Both the position numbers and the translations under genes were made by a program. The notes under the pieces were generated by a model that saw only the letters and a program-made list of their open reading frames with translations, did not search any database and was not told the origin of the DNA. Shown one piece after another: positions 16,501 to 31,095 of a DNA stretch of 43,840 nucleotides. The stretch comes from Paludisphaera soli (GTDB taxonomy: Bacteria > Planctomycetota > Planctomycetia > Isosphaerales > Isosphaeraceae): assembly GCF_011064595.1 (NCBI RefSeq), contig NZ_JAALJI010000039.1, positions 1 to 43,840 on the forward strand, written 5' to 3'. How positions within the stretch are numbered: position 1 is the stretch's first letter; each line of letters begins with the position of its first letter.

Positions 16501-19452
16501 CCTCAGGTCGTACGCGATGATGTGATATTCGCCGGAAGCCCAGTAGCCGTCCAGGTCGGTCCGGTAGACGTGCATGTCGTCGATCGCGACCGCCCGATTG
16601 CCTGACTGGGCCCAGTATCCGACCGACGCGTAGTTCAGCGGCTGACTCCAGGCGGCCGCGATGCCGGTCGCGTCGATGCGGGCGTCGACGTAGTTCGAGT
16701 GCCCGGCGTCGCCCCCGCGCTGGGTCCACTGGTTGCCCGACGAGTCGGCGACGATGAGCCGCACTGTCGCGATCGCGGATTCCAACTCGCCGTCGCGGAC
16801 CTTGTAAGTGAAGGCGTCGGGGCCGATCCACCCGGCCGCGGCGGTGTAGGTGAAGGAGCCGTCGGCGTTCAACGTCAGCGAGCCGTGGGCCGGCTGCGTC
16901 ACGACCGACGCCGTGACCGGCCGGCCGTCCGGGTCGCCGTCGTTGGCGAGGACGCCGGGGGCGGCGACGGTGAGCGGAGACCCCGGCCGGTAGCTGTAGG
17001 CGTCGTCGCCGGCGAACGGCGGCCGATCGACGAACGCCACGTCGATCGTGTCGACGACCGTCGCGCTGGATTGCTTGCCGTCGTAGACGTAGTAGGCGAA
17101 GGCGTCCCGGCCGACGAACCCGGCCCGGGGCGTGTAGGTGAACGAACCGTCCGGGTTGAGGGCGAGCGTCCCATTGTTCGGGGCGGCCGAGACGTAGGGG
17201 CGGAGCGGCAGCCCGTTGGGCGAGACGTCGTTGCCCAGGACCCCGGGCGACGCGACGGTCAGCGGGGTGTCCTGAGGGGTCGAATAGGATTCGCTCACGG
17301 CCGTGGGCCGGCCGTAGACCGTGATGCTCACGGTCGCCGGCACGCCGCCGAGCGCGCCGTCGCTCGCCCGGTAGGTGAAGCGATCGACGCCGTAGAAGCC
17401 GCCGGTCGGAGTATAGGTGAACGACCCGTCGGGGTTGAGGGCCACGGTGCCGTGGGTCGGCGAGGAGGCGAGCGAGGCCGTGATCGGCTGGCCGTTCGGG
17501 TCGCCGTCGTTGGCGAGGACGCCGGGGGCCTGGATCCGCAGCTGCGACGTCTGGCCGGATGTGACGAGCTCGTAGGAATCGTCGCCGGAGGCCGGCGCGT
17601 CGTTCACGCCGGCGACGCTCAGGCCGACGGTGGCGACGTTCGAGGTGTAGACGCCGTCCGTGACCCGGTAGCTGAACGTGTCGAAGCCGAGGTAAGACCC
17701 GTACGGCGCGTAGGCGAACGAGCCGTCGGGATGGAGGCTGAGCGATCCGCGGCTCGGGCCGGCGACGAGCACCGCCGCGAGGGTCCTCCCGGACGGGCTG
17801 GCGTCGTTGGCGAGGACGCCGGGGGCCGCGACGGCCAGGGTCGTGCTCTTCTGCGCGCCGTACGCGTCGCCGCCGGCCGTGGGGACCTGCGTCCCGATCA
17901 CGGTCACCGCGTCGCCGGCGGTGACGGTGGAGGACCCGGCGTAGGCGTCGAGGTAGCCGGCGTTGGGCGAGCCGCCGACGACGACGATGCGCCCCCCAGG
18001 CTGGAGGGCCATCGCGTTGACGGCGGTCCCGGAGGCCGAGCCGAGGTAGGAGCCGTCGGCGGCGAACCGGGAGACGGGCCGGAACGGCGCCGCCCCGTCG
18101 GACAAGCCCCCGACGACGATCCTCCCATCGCCCTGGAGCACCACGGACGACGCCGTCTCGTATCCGCCCAGGTCTTTCACGACGATCCCGCCCGCGCCGA
18201 AGGAGCCGTCGAGCGCCCCGGTCGTCGTGTAGCGTACGAGCGCCATGTCGGCCCCGGAGGAACCGGTGACGACGATCTTCCCGTCCGGTTGGAGGGCGAG
18301 CCCGCGCGCCTGATCGAAGGAGCCGGGGACGTCGGTCTGGACCTTGCCGCCCGATCCGAAGGTCGGGTCGAGCCGGCCGTCGGCCGTCCAGCGGGCGACC
18401 GCGAAGTTCGAGGTCGAGTTGCCCCCGAAGCTCGTCCCGGCGAGGAGGATCCTGCCGTCCGGTTGCACGCCCAGGCCATAACCCCGATCGCCGCCGACGG
18501 CGAAGCTCGTCGTGGCGTAACCGCCGCTTCCGAAGGTCGGGTCGAGCGAGCCGGTCGAATCCAGGCGGGCGACGGCGAAATCGGCGTAGGTCGAGGCGTT
18601 GGAGATGGCGCCGCCGATCAGGATCTTCCCGTCGGCCGCCACGGCAAGCGCCCAGATCTCATTGTAGGAGCCCGAGGTGGGGACGAGGCTCACCCATCCG
18701 TCGGCCCCGAACGAGCGGTCGAGCTGCCCGTCGGCGGTGAGGCGGGCGAGCTGCATGTTCCAGCTCGAAGCGCCCTGGTCCTGGTAGTAGCCGCCCACGA
18801 GGATCTTGCCGTCGGGCTGGACCGCCACGGCCTGCGCCGTCATCGTCCGCCCGACCTTCCCGTAGACGGCCGCGGAGCCGTTGCGGAAGGTCGCGTCCGG
18901 GGAGCCGTCGGGGTTGTACCGACGGACGGCGAAATTGTTATAGTTCGACGAGACGCCGGTGTAGTACGTCCCGGCCGCGATGATCTTCCCGTCGGCCTGA
19001 GCGGCCACCGCGTTCGCCCCGAAGCCCGGCGCCGCGGCGCCGAACGAGGCGTCTCGGCCGAAGACGCCGTCGACCGTGGCGGAACCGGTGATCGTGACGA
19101 CCTGATTGCCGGGCGTCGCATTGCCGGTCGGGGCGCCCACGGCGAAGGTCGCCGAGGCCTGGCCGGCCGGGATCACGACCGAGCCCGGCACGGCGGCGGC
19201 GTACGGGGCCGAGCTGGTCAGCGAGACGGTGAGCGACTGGGAGACGTCGGCGGAAGTCCGCGTGATCGTCCCGCTGGTCGCCCCGGGGCCGGCGTTCGCG
19301 GCGATCGAGTCGGCGAGGATGTTCAGCGTCAACCCGGGGGCCGCGAGGAGGCGGCGGTGCTCCAGCGCGTCCAGGCCGGGCCGCAGTCGCGACGCGCATC
19401 GGCTGCGACGGGCCGGAAGTCGAGGCGACTGGACCCGGATCAAGGAGCGCAT
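13582..19452 (-). CDS. Giant secreted/surface multi-domain protein (delta-60 repeats, cadherin-like and PQQ-like domains, dockerin-like end)
   Basis: The protein has 1956 residues. The ATG at 19452 follows AGGAGG and begins a basic segment with LDALEHRRLLAA, the planctomycete LEPR-XLL-type export motif. The domain order is as follows. Residues about 40-130: Calx-beta-like domain. Residues 135-505: seven delta-60 repeats (QPDGKILVGG and variants), probably a propeller. Residues 520-900: four cadherin-like/Big domains (PGVLANDGDPDG ... PDGSFTYTP ... FTY). Residues 905-1295: PQQ-like propeller (RTGAPVWNRV, TGATL, LATGQPEWSY). Two more cadherin-like domains follow. Residues about 1480-1850: three MBG repeats (YGTPLGSSQLNATA) plus a divergent one. 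The C-terminus is a dockerin/EF-hand pair (GDVDGDGRVSNSDL, DMDGDGDVDKADRDW). It is probably cell-surface adhesion or scaffold material, calcium-dependent; function inferred from domains only. Confidence 0.9.
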   Translation of the reverse strand: MRSLIRVQSPRLPARRSRCASRLRPGLDALEHRRLLAAPGLTLNILADSIAANAGPGATSGTITRTSADVSQSLTVSLTSSAPYAAAVPGSVVIPAGQASATFAVGAPTGNATPGNQVVTITGSATVDGVFGRDASFGAAAPGFGANAVAAQADGKIIAAGTYYTGVSSNYNNFAVRRYNPDGSPDATFRNGSAAVYGKVGRTMTAQAVAVQPDGKILVGGYYQDQGASSWNMQLARLTADGQLDRSFGADGWVSLVPTSGSYNEIWALAVAADGKILIGGAISNASTYADFAVARLDSTGSLDPTFGSGGYATTSFAVGGDRGYGLGVQPDGRILLAGTSFGGNSTSNFAVARWTADGRLDPTFGSGGKVQTDVPGSFDQARGLALQPDGKIVVTGSSGADMALVRYTTTGALDGSFGAGGIVVKDLGGYETASSVVLQGDGRIVVGGLSDGAAPFRPVSRFAADGSYLGSASGTAVNAMALQPGGRIVVVGGSPNAGYLDAYAGSSTVTAGDAVTVIGTQVPTAGGDAYGAQKSTTLAVAAPGVLANDASPSGRTLAAVLVAGPSRGSLSLHPDGSFAYAPYGSYLGFDTFSYRVTDGVYTSNVATVGLSVAGVNDAPASGDDSYELVTSGQTSQLRIQAPGVLANDGDPNGQPITASLASSPTHGTVALNPDGSFTYTPTGGFYGVDRFTYRASDGALGGVPATVSITVYGRPTAVSESYSTPQDTPLTVASPGVLGNDVSPNGLPLRPYVSAAPNNGTLALNPDGSFTYTPRAGFVGRDAFAYYVYDGKQSSATVVDTIDVAFVDRPPFAGDDAYSYRPGSPLTVAAPGVLANDGDPDGRPVTASVVTQPAHGSLTLNADGSFTYTAAAGWIGPDAFTYKVRDGELESAIATVRLIVADSSGNQWTQRGGDAGHSNYVDARIDATGIAAAWSQPLNYASVGYWAQSGNRAVAIDDMHVYRTDLDGYWASGEYHIIAYDLRTGAPVWNRVVVGNGPVSAPSIAAGKVYVNRSGHSGISGGTDADRPWIYQLDARTGATLLRQTYSAQWDSDERPAIAGDQLVAPDGYYGGFSAWTASSLARQWNNPGSQSESPMAAFDDLYVYAYGNKVYSRTTGAYQGEVAPPAGMSWVGSPVVSGSGRLLFNVRDSLNYPARFGVSSYDAERRTPRWTVVLPAAPAGKAVGNGVVAVAAGAQLILLDEATGAQINTWDAPDSLNSEIVLTRTHAFVQASNYGYSRVYAINLATGQPEWSYENRTAGEDGGTFMEMAFGGGHLLLSNDAFVTAFAVPGAPNGGPVAADDSYTTAQGSSLTIAAPGVLGNDGDADGDSLSAALVGGPANGVVALGPGGSFVYTPAPGFVGVDRFTYRANDGRSSSNVATVTVVVDATPTASGQAVSLVQGDSKAITLAAADPDDAALTYTIVAGPAHGTLTGSAPNLVYTPHAGYAGPDGFTFAASDGRSSSAPAAVTIDVKPALALTWNDPAGIVYGTPLGSSQLNATANIRGEFAYSPGFGAILGAGAGRVLTANFVPYDPDYRATSVQARIDVLKATPTLTWSVPAPITYGTPLGSSQLNATASVPGGFAYTPGAGAILNAGPGQRLSATFTPADAANFNGVVLTTSIDVLKATPTITWAAQAAIVYGTPLGPSQLNATASAPGAFSYSPAAGTVLRAGAGRVLSVAFSPADSANYTTVGLSTTIDVRKATLTVAPASKDMGRGDAMPALSYAISGFVPGDLASVVSGAPALTTTATTASAAGRYPITAAVGTLAAADYDFRLASGTMTIHPKVLDVRVRWGSRSMSLMGPARPLPFANITAVDVVFSDDVNASLANLSLASTATAGKSYRFDGFGFDPSTDTATWTLPTALGVDRLMLALDDKFGALVDPTISVWNAAPVRFDVLPGDVDGDGRVSNSDLNFYKKPPSHLLLWMDMDGDGDVDKADRDWVSRRIGTRLP

Positions 19453-19979
19453 CGGACCTCCTCTTCCCTCAAGGGGCGAATCATCGGAACCCGGAGGAAC
19501 GGAGACGGGACGGGCTATGGCGGCCGACGCGGCGGGGACGACACCGCCGGCGGACGTGGACGAATGCGCAAGAGAACGTCTGGGCCGAGACGGACCTGGA
19601 GCGACCGTCGATCGGGGGCCCGAACGGACGTGGCGTTCGGATTCACCTCCGGGACATCGGAACATAAGAGAGAAGCGAGTCCGGGTCAAACCAGTGATAC
19701 GAAATTCTCGGGAACGGTGACATTGGTCATCGTCGTGACGCCGCGCTCTAAGTCGTCCCGCCGAACGAGCATGGCCGCGAAAGGACTCCGGGCCGAAGTC
19801 GGCGGCTGGACCGGCTCCGGTCATATCGGTCCCGCGAGCTGAAAGGCATGGCCAAGAGGGCGAACGATTCAGGGGGCGAAATCAGAGGAGCCGCGGAGAA
19901 TGTCGGGGCCGATCGAGACCTTCGCCGAGACCCACGGCCTTCCGCCTCGCGTCGCGGCGGTGAGACGCCGCCCGGGCCG
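19453..19979. promoter_or_regulatory. Upstream region of the giant surface-protein gene
   Basis: This 527-base gap includes an AT-richer stretch at 19660-19740 about 210-290 bases before the start of the minus-strand surface-protein gene; a promoter is likely there. The ribosome binding site AGGAGG lies at 19457-19462. I cannot fix a -35/-10 pair. No gene of the plus strand is convincing before the decayed copy at 19980. Confidence 0.35.
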
Positions 19980-20494
19980 CGGACGGATCTCGACCTCCGG
20001 TCCGTCGCGTGGCGGCGGCGGGGCGACATGGCCGTGCACGTCGGGCCGGACGCGGTGCCGGCCGAGGTGTTCGCAAAGGCGGCCGACCTGAGGCGCGACC
20101 CGGTCGGGCCGGACCCTTGCCACCGGGGCGGTTACTCGTCGACTGGGTGCTCGCCTGCCGGCTGCAGGTCCACCACGCCGACCTGGCGGCCGCCCGTCCG
20201 GGGGGCCTGACGGCCGAGGGCCTGGACCGTATGACGAGGCGGCAGGCCGCGGCCGAGCGGCGATACGTCGGGGCGACCGAAGCGCTGACGAGACTGCGCC
20301 GCACGCCGCCGGCGTCCGCGCCGACTGCCCCGGCGAGGGGGGCGACGCCGGACGGCTCCGTCGAGGCGGATCACGAGCCGGCCGACGTCGTCCCTTTCAT
20401 GTCGCAATCCCGGCATCGGTTGCCACCGGCGGCCAAAGGCTTGACCGAGGGCGGACGAGGCCGTCGATCCGCTCGGAGGCCCCGACGGCATTGA
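19980..20494 (+). pseudogene. Decayed copy 2 of the two-module planctomycete family
   Basis: Nucleotide and protein similarity to 12090-12593 is plain, but the copy is broken. It begins inside module B (WRRRGDMAVHV), lacks about nine residues around the ERSWIGELA segment, and shifts frame near 20115-20140. After the shift it reads LLVDWVLACRLQVHHADLAA, AARPGGLTAEGLDRMTRRQ and RRYVGATEALTRLRRTP, ending with the conserved DVVPF tail at 20494. Module A is absent. An in-frame protein could still be made from 20009 (161 codons), but its first 40 residues would be out of phase with the family. Most simply it is a truncated, frameshifted relic. Confidence 0.65.
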
Positions 20495-20561
20495 TCCGCG
20501 GCATCGATGCAGGAAGGGACGTCGAGGGGATTCGGAATGTGGAAAACGAGACAATTCGGAT

Positions 20562-20576
20562 GATGGACGTCAATCG
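20562..20576 (+). promoter_or_regulatory. ACGT-centred near-palindrome, copy C
   Basis: GATGGACGTCAATCG, 68 bases after the decayed repeated-family copy 2. It matches the consensus GATTRACGTYAATCG with one change in the left half-site. It lies between that copy and the end of the convergent minus-strand gene at 20622. Confidence 0.35.
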
Positions 20577-20621
20577 ATCCGGTGGTCTGGGAGTCGCACC
20601 TCGACTCGCCGCATCTCCTGC

Positions 20622-20972
20622 TTACGGCCGTCCGAGCCGGACGGGCTCCAGGAAGACGCTGCGATCAACCGTGGCATGGATCGCGTCCCAGAAGGCGGGG
20701 GGCCCCCAGGCGGGCCGGCCGGCGCGATGAGTCCCGGGCACCGTTGCGGAGACGTCGCCGACCGCGTCGTCGACGACGTCGAAATCCTCCACGGCTCGGT
20801 CCATCGCCGCGGCCGCCTCGAAGGGGTTCGCAGCCTCCGCTTCGTCGAGGTGGGAGAAGATCTCGTCGCCCCCCTCGCGGCCGTATCTCGGCGCGACGGC
20901 GAAGCCGACGCCCGCCCCCCCGCCGATGACGAACCGCCGCCCTACCTTCGAGCTTGCCCGAGACCTCGTCAT
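20622..20972 (-). CDS. Hypothetical small protein
   Basis: The protein has 116 residues. The frame is open to 21194, but only the part from the ATG at 20972 reads as normal protein and uses codons ending in G or C consistently; a weak GCGAGG precedes it. The N-terminus is basic and then glycine-rich (GRRFVIGGGAGVGFAVAPRY), followed by an acidic helical part (NPFEAAAAMDRAVEDFDVVDD) and a C-terminal WGPPAFWDAIHATVDRSVFL. The glycine-rich stretch might be a weak membrane or nucleotide-binding segment, but no known motif is complete. I do not recognise it. Confidence 0.5.
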   Translation of the reverse strand: MTRSRASSKVGRRFVIGGGAGVGFAVAPRYGREGGDEIFSHLDEAEAANPFEAAAAMDRAVEDFDVVDDAVGDVSATVPGTHRAGRPAWGPPAFWDAIHATVDRSVFLEPVRLGRP

Positions 20973-21367
20973 GGCCTCGCGATGAGAGTACTTGATTCGT
21001 GGTCCGGGCCCCAATCCGGCTCCTGGTCGCGCTCGGCCTCGACATGGACGGGGTACCTCTCGCGGGTCGGAACGCGGTCGATGTCGACCGTCGAAGCAGC
21101 CCATCCCGCGAGCCCCGCGGCGGCGCGGCCTCTCACGCTCGATGAAGGGATCCGATCCCACCCATTGAGGACCGCTCGGCCGGTCGTACGGCACCGCATG
21201 GCCGAACTCGGAGCGACCGCCTGGCGTCAGGCTCTCTACCTCCGCGGCGGCTCGCGAACGACGGCGGTCGCCGGTTCGTTCGCCGCATCTCCCGGGCGGT
21301 CGTCGAAGCGGGTCGGACCCCCGTAAGGACGGCCCCCCGGCCGATCTCGACGGTGGGACGTGAGACG
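20973..21367. other. Gap without a supported gene
   Basis: This gap holds the upstream region of the minus-strand gene ending at 20622 and nothing else I can support. Open frames on the plus strand here read as low-complexity or as the complement of neighbouring genes. Confidence 0.35.
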
Positions 21368-21577
21368 CTACTCCGGGCCGGCGGCGCGGGCCCTGTAGTC
21401 CATCTCCGCCGCGACGATGCGGGCCAGCAGCGTCACGATTCGGACCTGGCGTTCGGTGCCGGCGAACTCGCCGACGGCCAGATGGTCGACCTCGGCGCGC
21501 AGGGCCCGCAAGCTGGCCCAGAGCTGGTCTCGCTCCGAAATCTCTCTCGCCTGATCCGGGCGCATGTCAGCCCCCAT
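21368..21577 (-). CDS. Short coiled-coil hypothetical protein
   Basis: The protein has 69 residues from the ATG at 21577, or 65 from the ATG at 21565, which has GGGGG a few bases upstream and is the better supported start. The sequence is helical throughout: PDQAREISERDQLWASLRAL, then RAEVDHLAVGEF and RQVRIVTLLARIVAAEMDYR. A heptad-like spacing of leucine, valine and isoleucine suggests a small dimeric coiled coil. There is no known family. It is divergent from the doubtful frame at 21606, with 28 bases between starts. Confidence 0.5.
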   Translation of the reverse strand: MGADMRPDQAREISERDQLWASLRALRAEVDHLAVGEFAGTERQVRIVTLLARIVAAEMDYRARAAGPE

Positions 21578-21605
21578 CTTGCGTGTCAATCGAAAGGGAC
21601 CCCCG

Positions 21606-21875
21606 ATGACGACCGAGCGACCGATCCGTATCGAGAACCTGCGCCCAGGCCTCTTGCGGACGAGCCCGATAGGCGTCCGGGCTCTCATGCACGCCCTGCG
21701 CCCTATGGGCCGAAGGCTCATCATAACCGGGTCGACGGCCGAGGAGATGCCTGCTCCTGTAAGACTGTACGAGATGCGGGACCTCGCCGGGCCATGCCCC
21801 GATTTCAGGACCCTGCATACTCGACCCGTCCATGTCCCCCCGCCGGCCCAGTTCGAGTCGGCCTGGGCCTTGTAA
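21606..21875 (+). CDS. Doubtful small hypothetical protein
   Basis: The frame has 89 codons from the ATG at 21606, with AAGGGA nine bases upstream. It starts MTTERPIRIENLRPGLLRTS, which loosely resembles the start of the planctomycete small family seen at 43669 (IRISNL), but the rest does not match. Third-position GC is lower than in neighbouring genes. It may be a young, foreign or decayed gene, or not a gene at all. Confidence 0.3.
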   Translation: MTTERPIRIENLRPGLLRTSPIGVRALMHALRPMGRRLIITGSTAEEMPAPVRLYEMRDLAGPCPDFRTLHTRPVHVPPPAQFESAWAL

Positions 21876-22345
21876 TGGTTGCGTCGGCCTCGCAAAGCCC
21901 GGCGTCTCGAAAGTAGACCGATGTTTGATCCATCAAGTCGATCCCGCGTGGGAGCCCTTGCGGACCTGTTCGGGGCGTGAGTATCGTAGTCGATCATACC
22001 GGTGCGAGGCTTGCGGCACGAGTGGACGATCCTTGCCCCCATTCAAAACCGATGGCGTCGTCCACTCCGAGGCGCCGAAACTCCGGGCATCCACCCCGCC
22101 CCGCCTTGGAGGACGAAGTCGGAGCGACGATCGACGACCACGCTGCCGTCACCCCGCACCCGCTCGCCCCGAGCCGGCGTGAAGCACGAGCTTCGTGCGT
22201 CGGCGATCGGTTCCTGACCTAGATCGGGCGGTCCCGTCGAGCTACGTCGCAGCTAATCGACAGCGCCCCTCCCTGCTCGGGTGCCGGCTCCGCCCACAGG
22301 GGACCCGACGCACCGGCCGAGGACGATCAACCGGAGGTTCTTCCC
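21876..22345. other. Upstream region of the HAMP-array kinase
   Basis: This 470-base gap contains no convincing gene; a plus frame from 21832 is cysteine- and arginine-rich without a recognisable zinc motif. TTGAT and ATCAA form a short inverted repeat with a two-base spacer at about 21924-21935. GGAGG about ten bases before 22346 serves the kinase start. The promoter of the kinase should lie here but I cannot place it. Confidence 0.35.
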
Positions 22346-28000
<5,655 letters not shown>

Positions 28001-28101
28001 GGTGGGGCCGATCGTCGACGTCTCGGGTTGCGAGGCCGGCTGCACCCCCGGCCCGCACGAACCGGCCTGGAGTCGAGGTTTTGAAGCTGGAGGGCGACAG
28101 G

Positions 28102-30897
28102 ATGTCATTCGGCGAGGACCGCACGCCAGACGGGCCCGGGAGGCGGGCCGATTCCGGCCGAATCGAAGGAACGGCCCCTGGGTTGGGAGATCCAGGGGCC
28201 GGCGGCGCGACCCGCGTTTTGCTAGTCGACGACCTGCCCAAGAACCTGCTCGCCCTGGAGGCCGTCCTGGGCGGCATGGGGCTGGACCTGGCGCGGGCCG
28301 GATCGGGCGAGGAGGCCCTGCGTCAGGTCCTGGACGGGGATTTCGCCGTCATCCTGATGGACGTCCAGATGCCCGGCATGGATGGTTTCGAGGCGGCCGA
28401 GCTGATCCGCCGACGCGACCGCTCCAGCCACACGCCGATCATCTTCCTGACGGCCTTCCAGAACACCGAGGGGCAGGCCTTCCAGGGATACGCCCTCGGG
28501 GCGGTCGACTTCCTCTCGAAGCCGATCGTGCCGGCGGTGCTGCGATCCAAGGTGGCCGTGTTCGTCGAGCTGCACCAGAAGACCGACCAGGTCAGGCGTC
28601 AGGCGGCCGAGCTGGTCGAGAACCAGCGTCGGGAGCACGACCGCGCGTTGGCCGAGGAACGGGGCCGCTGGGAGGTCGAGAGGCTCCGGGCGGAGGCGGC
28701 CCGAGAGCGGGAGGCGGCCGGGGCGTTGGCGCGCACGGTCTCCGAACTCACGCGGGCCGAGACGGACCTCCGCGCCCGGGCCGCCCAGCAGGCGATCGTC
28801 TCCGAATTGGGCCACCAGGCCCTGGCGGGCGCGGGCCCGGCCGGCCTGATGAACGAGGCGGTCGCCCAGGTGGCGGGGATATTCGGAGTTCGGTACGCCT
28901 ACGTCGCGGAGGCCGCCCCCGGGCGGGATTTCCAGATCGTGAGGGCCGGCTTCGGCTGGGCGGCGGGGAATGCGGAACGGGCCGTCCTCGGCGCCGGTGC
29001 GGGGTCGATCGCGGGATTCACCCTTCTGACGGGGGAACCGGTGGTCGCCGAGGACCTTCAGGCCGAGAGCCGCTTCGCCCCGTCGCCGCTCCTCCGCGAC
29101 CACGGCGTCGCGGCCGGCTTGTGCGTCCCCATCCAGGGGCGAGAAGGGCCGTACGGCACTTTGGGCGTGTTCAGCGACGGCGCGAGGACCTTCGCCCGGG
29201 ACGACGTCCACTTCCTGCAATCCGTCGCCAACGTGCTGGCGGCGGCCGTCCAACGCCGACGCGACGAGGACGAGCTGGCGGCGGTCCGCGACGAGCTGGC
29301 GGCCCAGTTGGCCGACATGATGCGGCTGCACGCCCTGGTGGCCCGCCTGTCCACCAGCCTGGAGTTGACGTCCGTCCTGGAGGAGGTCCTGTCCGCGGTC
29401 TTGGCGCTCCGCGGATCCGAGCGGGGCGTCCTGACGCTCAGGGACGCCGACCGGGACGCCGCGGCGACGGCGGTCAGCATGGGCTTCACGGCCGAGGGGC
29501 TTGACGACGGCCTCACCGCTCCGGCGGCCGGCGCGGCGAACTCACCTCCGTGCGCCGCACCCCACCGGCCGGCCGAGCGGCCCGAGGGCGACGTCGACGC
29601 GGTCCTCACGCCGCTGCTGACCAGCGGCGGCGTGCATGTGGGTAGCATCGCCGCCTACTTCTCATCGCCCCACCGTCCCACCGGGCGCGAGACCCGCCTC
29701 GTCGAGCTCTACGCCCGCCAGGCGGGCGACGCGATCGACAACGCCCGACTCTACCGGGCCATTCGCGACGACGACCGGCGAAAGGGGGAGTTCCTCGCCA
29801 TGTTGGCGCACGAGCTTCGCAACCCGCTCTCGCCTTTGCTGCACGCGCTGCAAATGCTCGGGCCGGGTGCCGGCCCCCTCCGGGACGTCGCGGAGCGTCA
29901 GGCTCGGCATCTGGTGCGTCTGGTCGACGACCTGCTGGACGTCTCGCGGATCAGCACGGGCAAGATCGAGCTGCGTCGAGGGGTCGTCGACCTGCGCGAG
30001 GCCGTCGCCCACGCCGCCGAGACCGCGCGGCCGCTGATCGAATCCCGTCGGCACGAGCTGACGATCACGCTGCCCGAGGAGCCGATCCCCCTGGAGGCGG
30101 ACGCGGCCCGGTTGGAACAGATCCTGGTCAACCTGTTGAACAACGCCGCCAAGTACACCGAGCCGGGGGGCCTGATCGCGGTCGAGGCGCGACGCGAGGG
30201 GGAGGACGCGGTGGTCCGGGTGCAGGACTCGGGCGTCGGCATCGAGCCGGAGCTCCTGCCGCGGATCTTCGACCTGTTCACGCAGGCGGGGCGCTCCTTG
30301 GACCGCAGCCAGGGGGGGCTGGGCGTCGGCCTGACGCTGGTCCGGCGCCTGGTGCAGCTCCATGGCGGCGAAGTCTCCGCCGGCAGCCCCGGCGTCGGCC
30401 GGGGCAGCGAGTTCGTCGTCCGCCTGCCCATCCGGGCGTTCCGAGAGGGGGGCTCGACGCAGGACGAGGGATCGCCGCCCTCCGGCCCCGGCGGGCGGGG
30501 CGCCGCCGGGCCGAAGTTCGTGCTGATCGTGGACGACAACGCCGACGCCGCGCTGACCCTGGCCCGGCTCCTTGAGTCGAGCGGCCACCGCGTCGAGGCG
30601 GCCCACGACGGGCCGGCCGCCCTGGAGCGGGCGGGCTCCCGGCCGCCGGACGTGGTGTTGCTGGACATCGGGCTGCCGGGCATGGACGGCTACGAGGTGG
30701 CCAGGCGGCTTCGGGCTTCGGGCCTGGACCGGGCGATGATCGTCGCGTTGACCGGATACGGCCAGGAGGAGGACCGACGTCGATCCCGCGAGGCGGGGAT
30801 GGACGCCCACCTCACGAAGCCCGTCGACCTGCAGACGCTCAACGAGCTTTTCTCCCTCCATCGACCGCCTGTCCGACGTGCTGCGACGCCGGAGTGA
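28102..30897 (+). CDS. Hybrid histidine kinase, REC-GAF-GAF-HisKA-HATPase-REC
   Basis: The protein has 931 residues; GGAGGG at 28089-28094 sets the ATG at 28102. The first receiver (residues 35-155) has LLVDD and D87 in LMDVQMPGMDG. A coiled coil (QKTDQVRRQAAELVENQRRE) leads to a first GAF domain (about 230-390) and a second GAF-like domain (about 410-550). H570 in MLAHELRNPL is the phosphorylation site; NLLNNAAKY and GGLGVGLTLV mark the ATPase. The terminal receiver has VDDN and D855. There is no membrane segment, so it is cytoplasmic. An N-terminal receiver means it can be driven by another kinase, plausibly the HAMP-array kinase just upstream. The last residues of the protein are at 30897, followed by the decayed repeated-family copy. 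Confidence 0.92.
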   Translation: MSFGEDRTPDGPGRRADSGRIEGTAPGLGDPGAGGATRVLLVDDLPKNLLALEAVLGGMGLDLARAGSGEEALRQVLDGDFAVILMDVQMPGMDGFEAAELIRRRDRSSHTPIIFLTAFQNTEGQAFQGYALGAVDFLSKPIVPAVLRSKVAVFVELHQKTDQVRRQAAELVENQRREHDRALAEERGRWEVERLRAEAAREREAAGALARTVSELTRAETDLRARAAQQAIVSELGHQALAGAGPAGLMNEAVAQVAGIFGVRYAYVAEAAPGRDFQIVRAGFGWAAGNAERAVLGAGAGSIAGFTLLTGEPVVAEDLQAESRFAPSPLLRDHGVAAGLCVPIQGREGPYGTLGVFSDGARTFARDDVHFLQSVANVLAAAVQRRRDEDELAAVRDELAAQLADMMRLHALVARLSTSLELTSVLEEVLSAVLALRGSERGVLTLRDADRDAAATAVSMGFTAEGLDDGLTAPAAGAANSPPCAAPHRPAERPEGDVDAVLTPLLTSGGVHVGSIAAYFSSPHRPTGRETRLVELYARQAGDAIDNARLYRAIRDDDRRKGEFLAMLAHELRNPLSPLLHALQMLGPGAGPLRDVAERQARHLVRLVDDLLDVSRISTGKIELRRGVVDLREAVAHAAETARPLIESRRHELTITLPEEPIPLEADAARLEQILVNLLNNAAKYTEPGGLIAVEARREGEDAVVRVQDSGVGIEPELLPRIFDLFTQAGRSLDRSQGGLGVGLTLVRRLVQLHGGEVSAGSPGVGRGSEFVVRLPIRAFREGGSTQDEGSPPSGPGGRGAAGPKFVLIVDDNADAALTLARLLESSGHRVEAAHDGPAALERAGSRPPDVVLLDIGLPGMDGYEVARRLRASGLDRAMIVALTGYGQEEDRRRSREAGMDAHLTKPVDLQTLNELFSLHRPPVRRAATPE

Positions 30898-31095
30898 AGA
30901 GACTGGCCTGGCGGTTCCCGGTTCAGGATCCGTGGGCGAGGGATCGTCCCCCGAGAACGTACCCCTCGTCCGCATACGGCAGTTTCTACCTCATGAAGAC
31001 CGGGACCCTCCGAGCGGCGGTTCGACGGCCTGGGGCGGACGCTCTCCCGGGGGCGCGACCGTAAGGTCGGAGATCGACGCAGCCGGTGGGGGCGG

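Noticed and set aside
15118-19842. Long plus-strand open frames opposite the giant surface protein (495 and 1047 codons)
   Set aside because: Valine/arginine/glycine-rich shadow translations; the minus strand holds clear domain motifs, a leader motif and a ribosome binding site.
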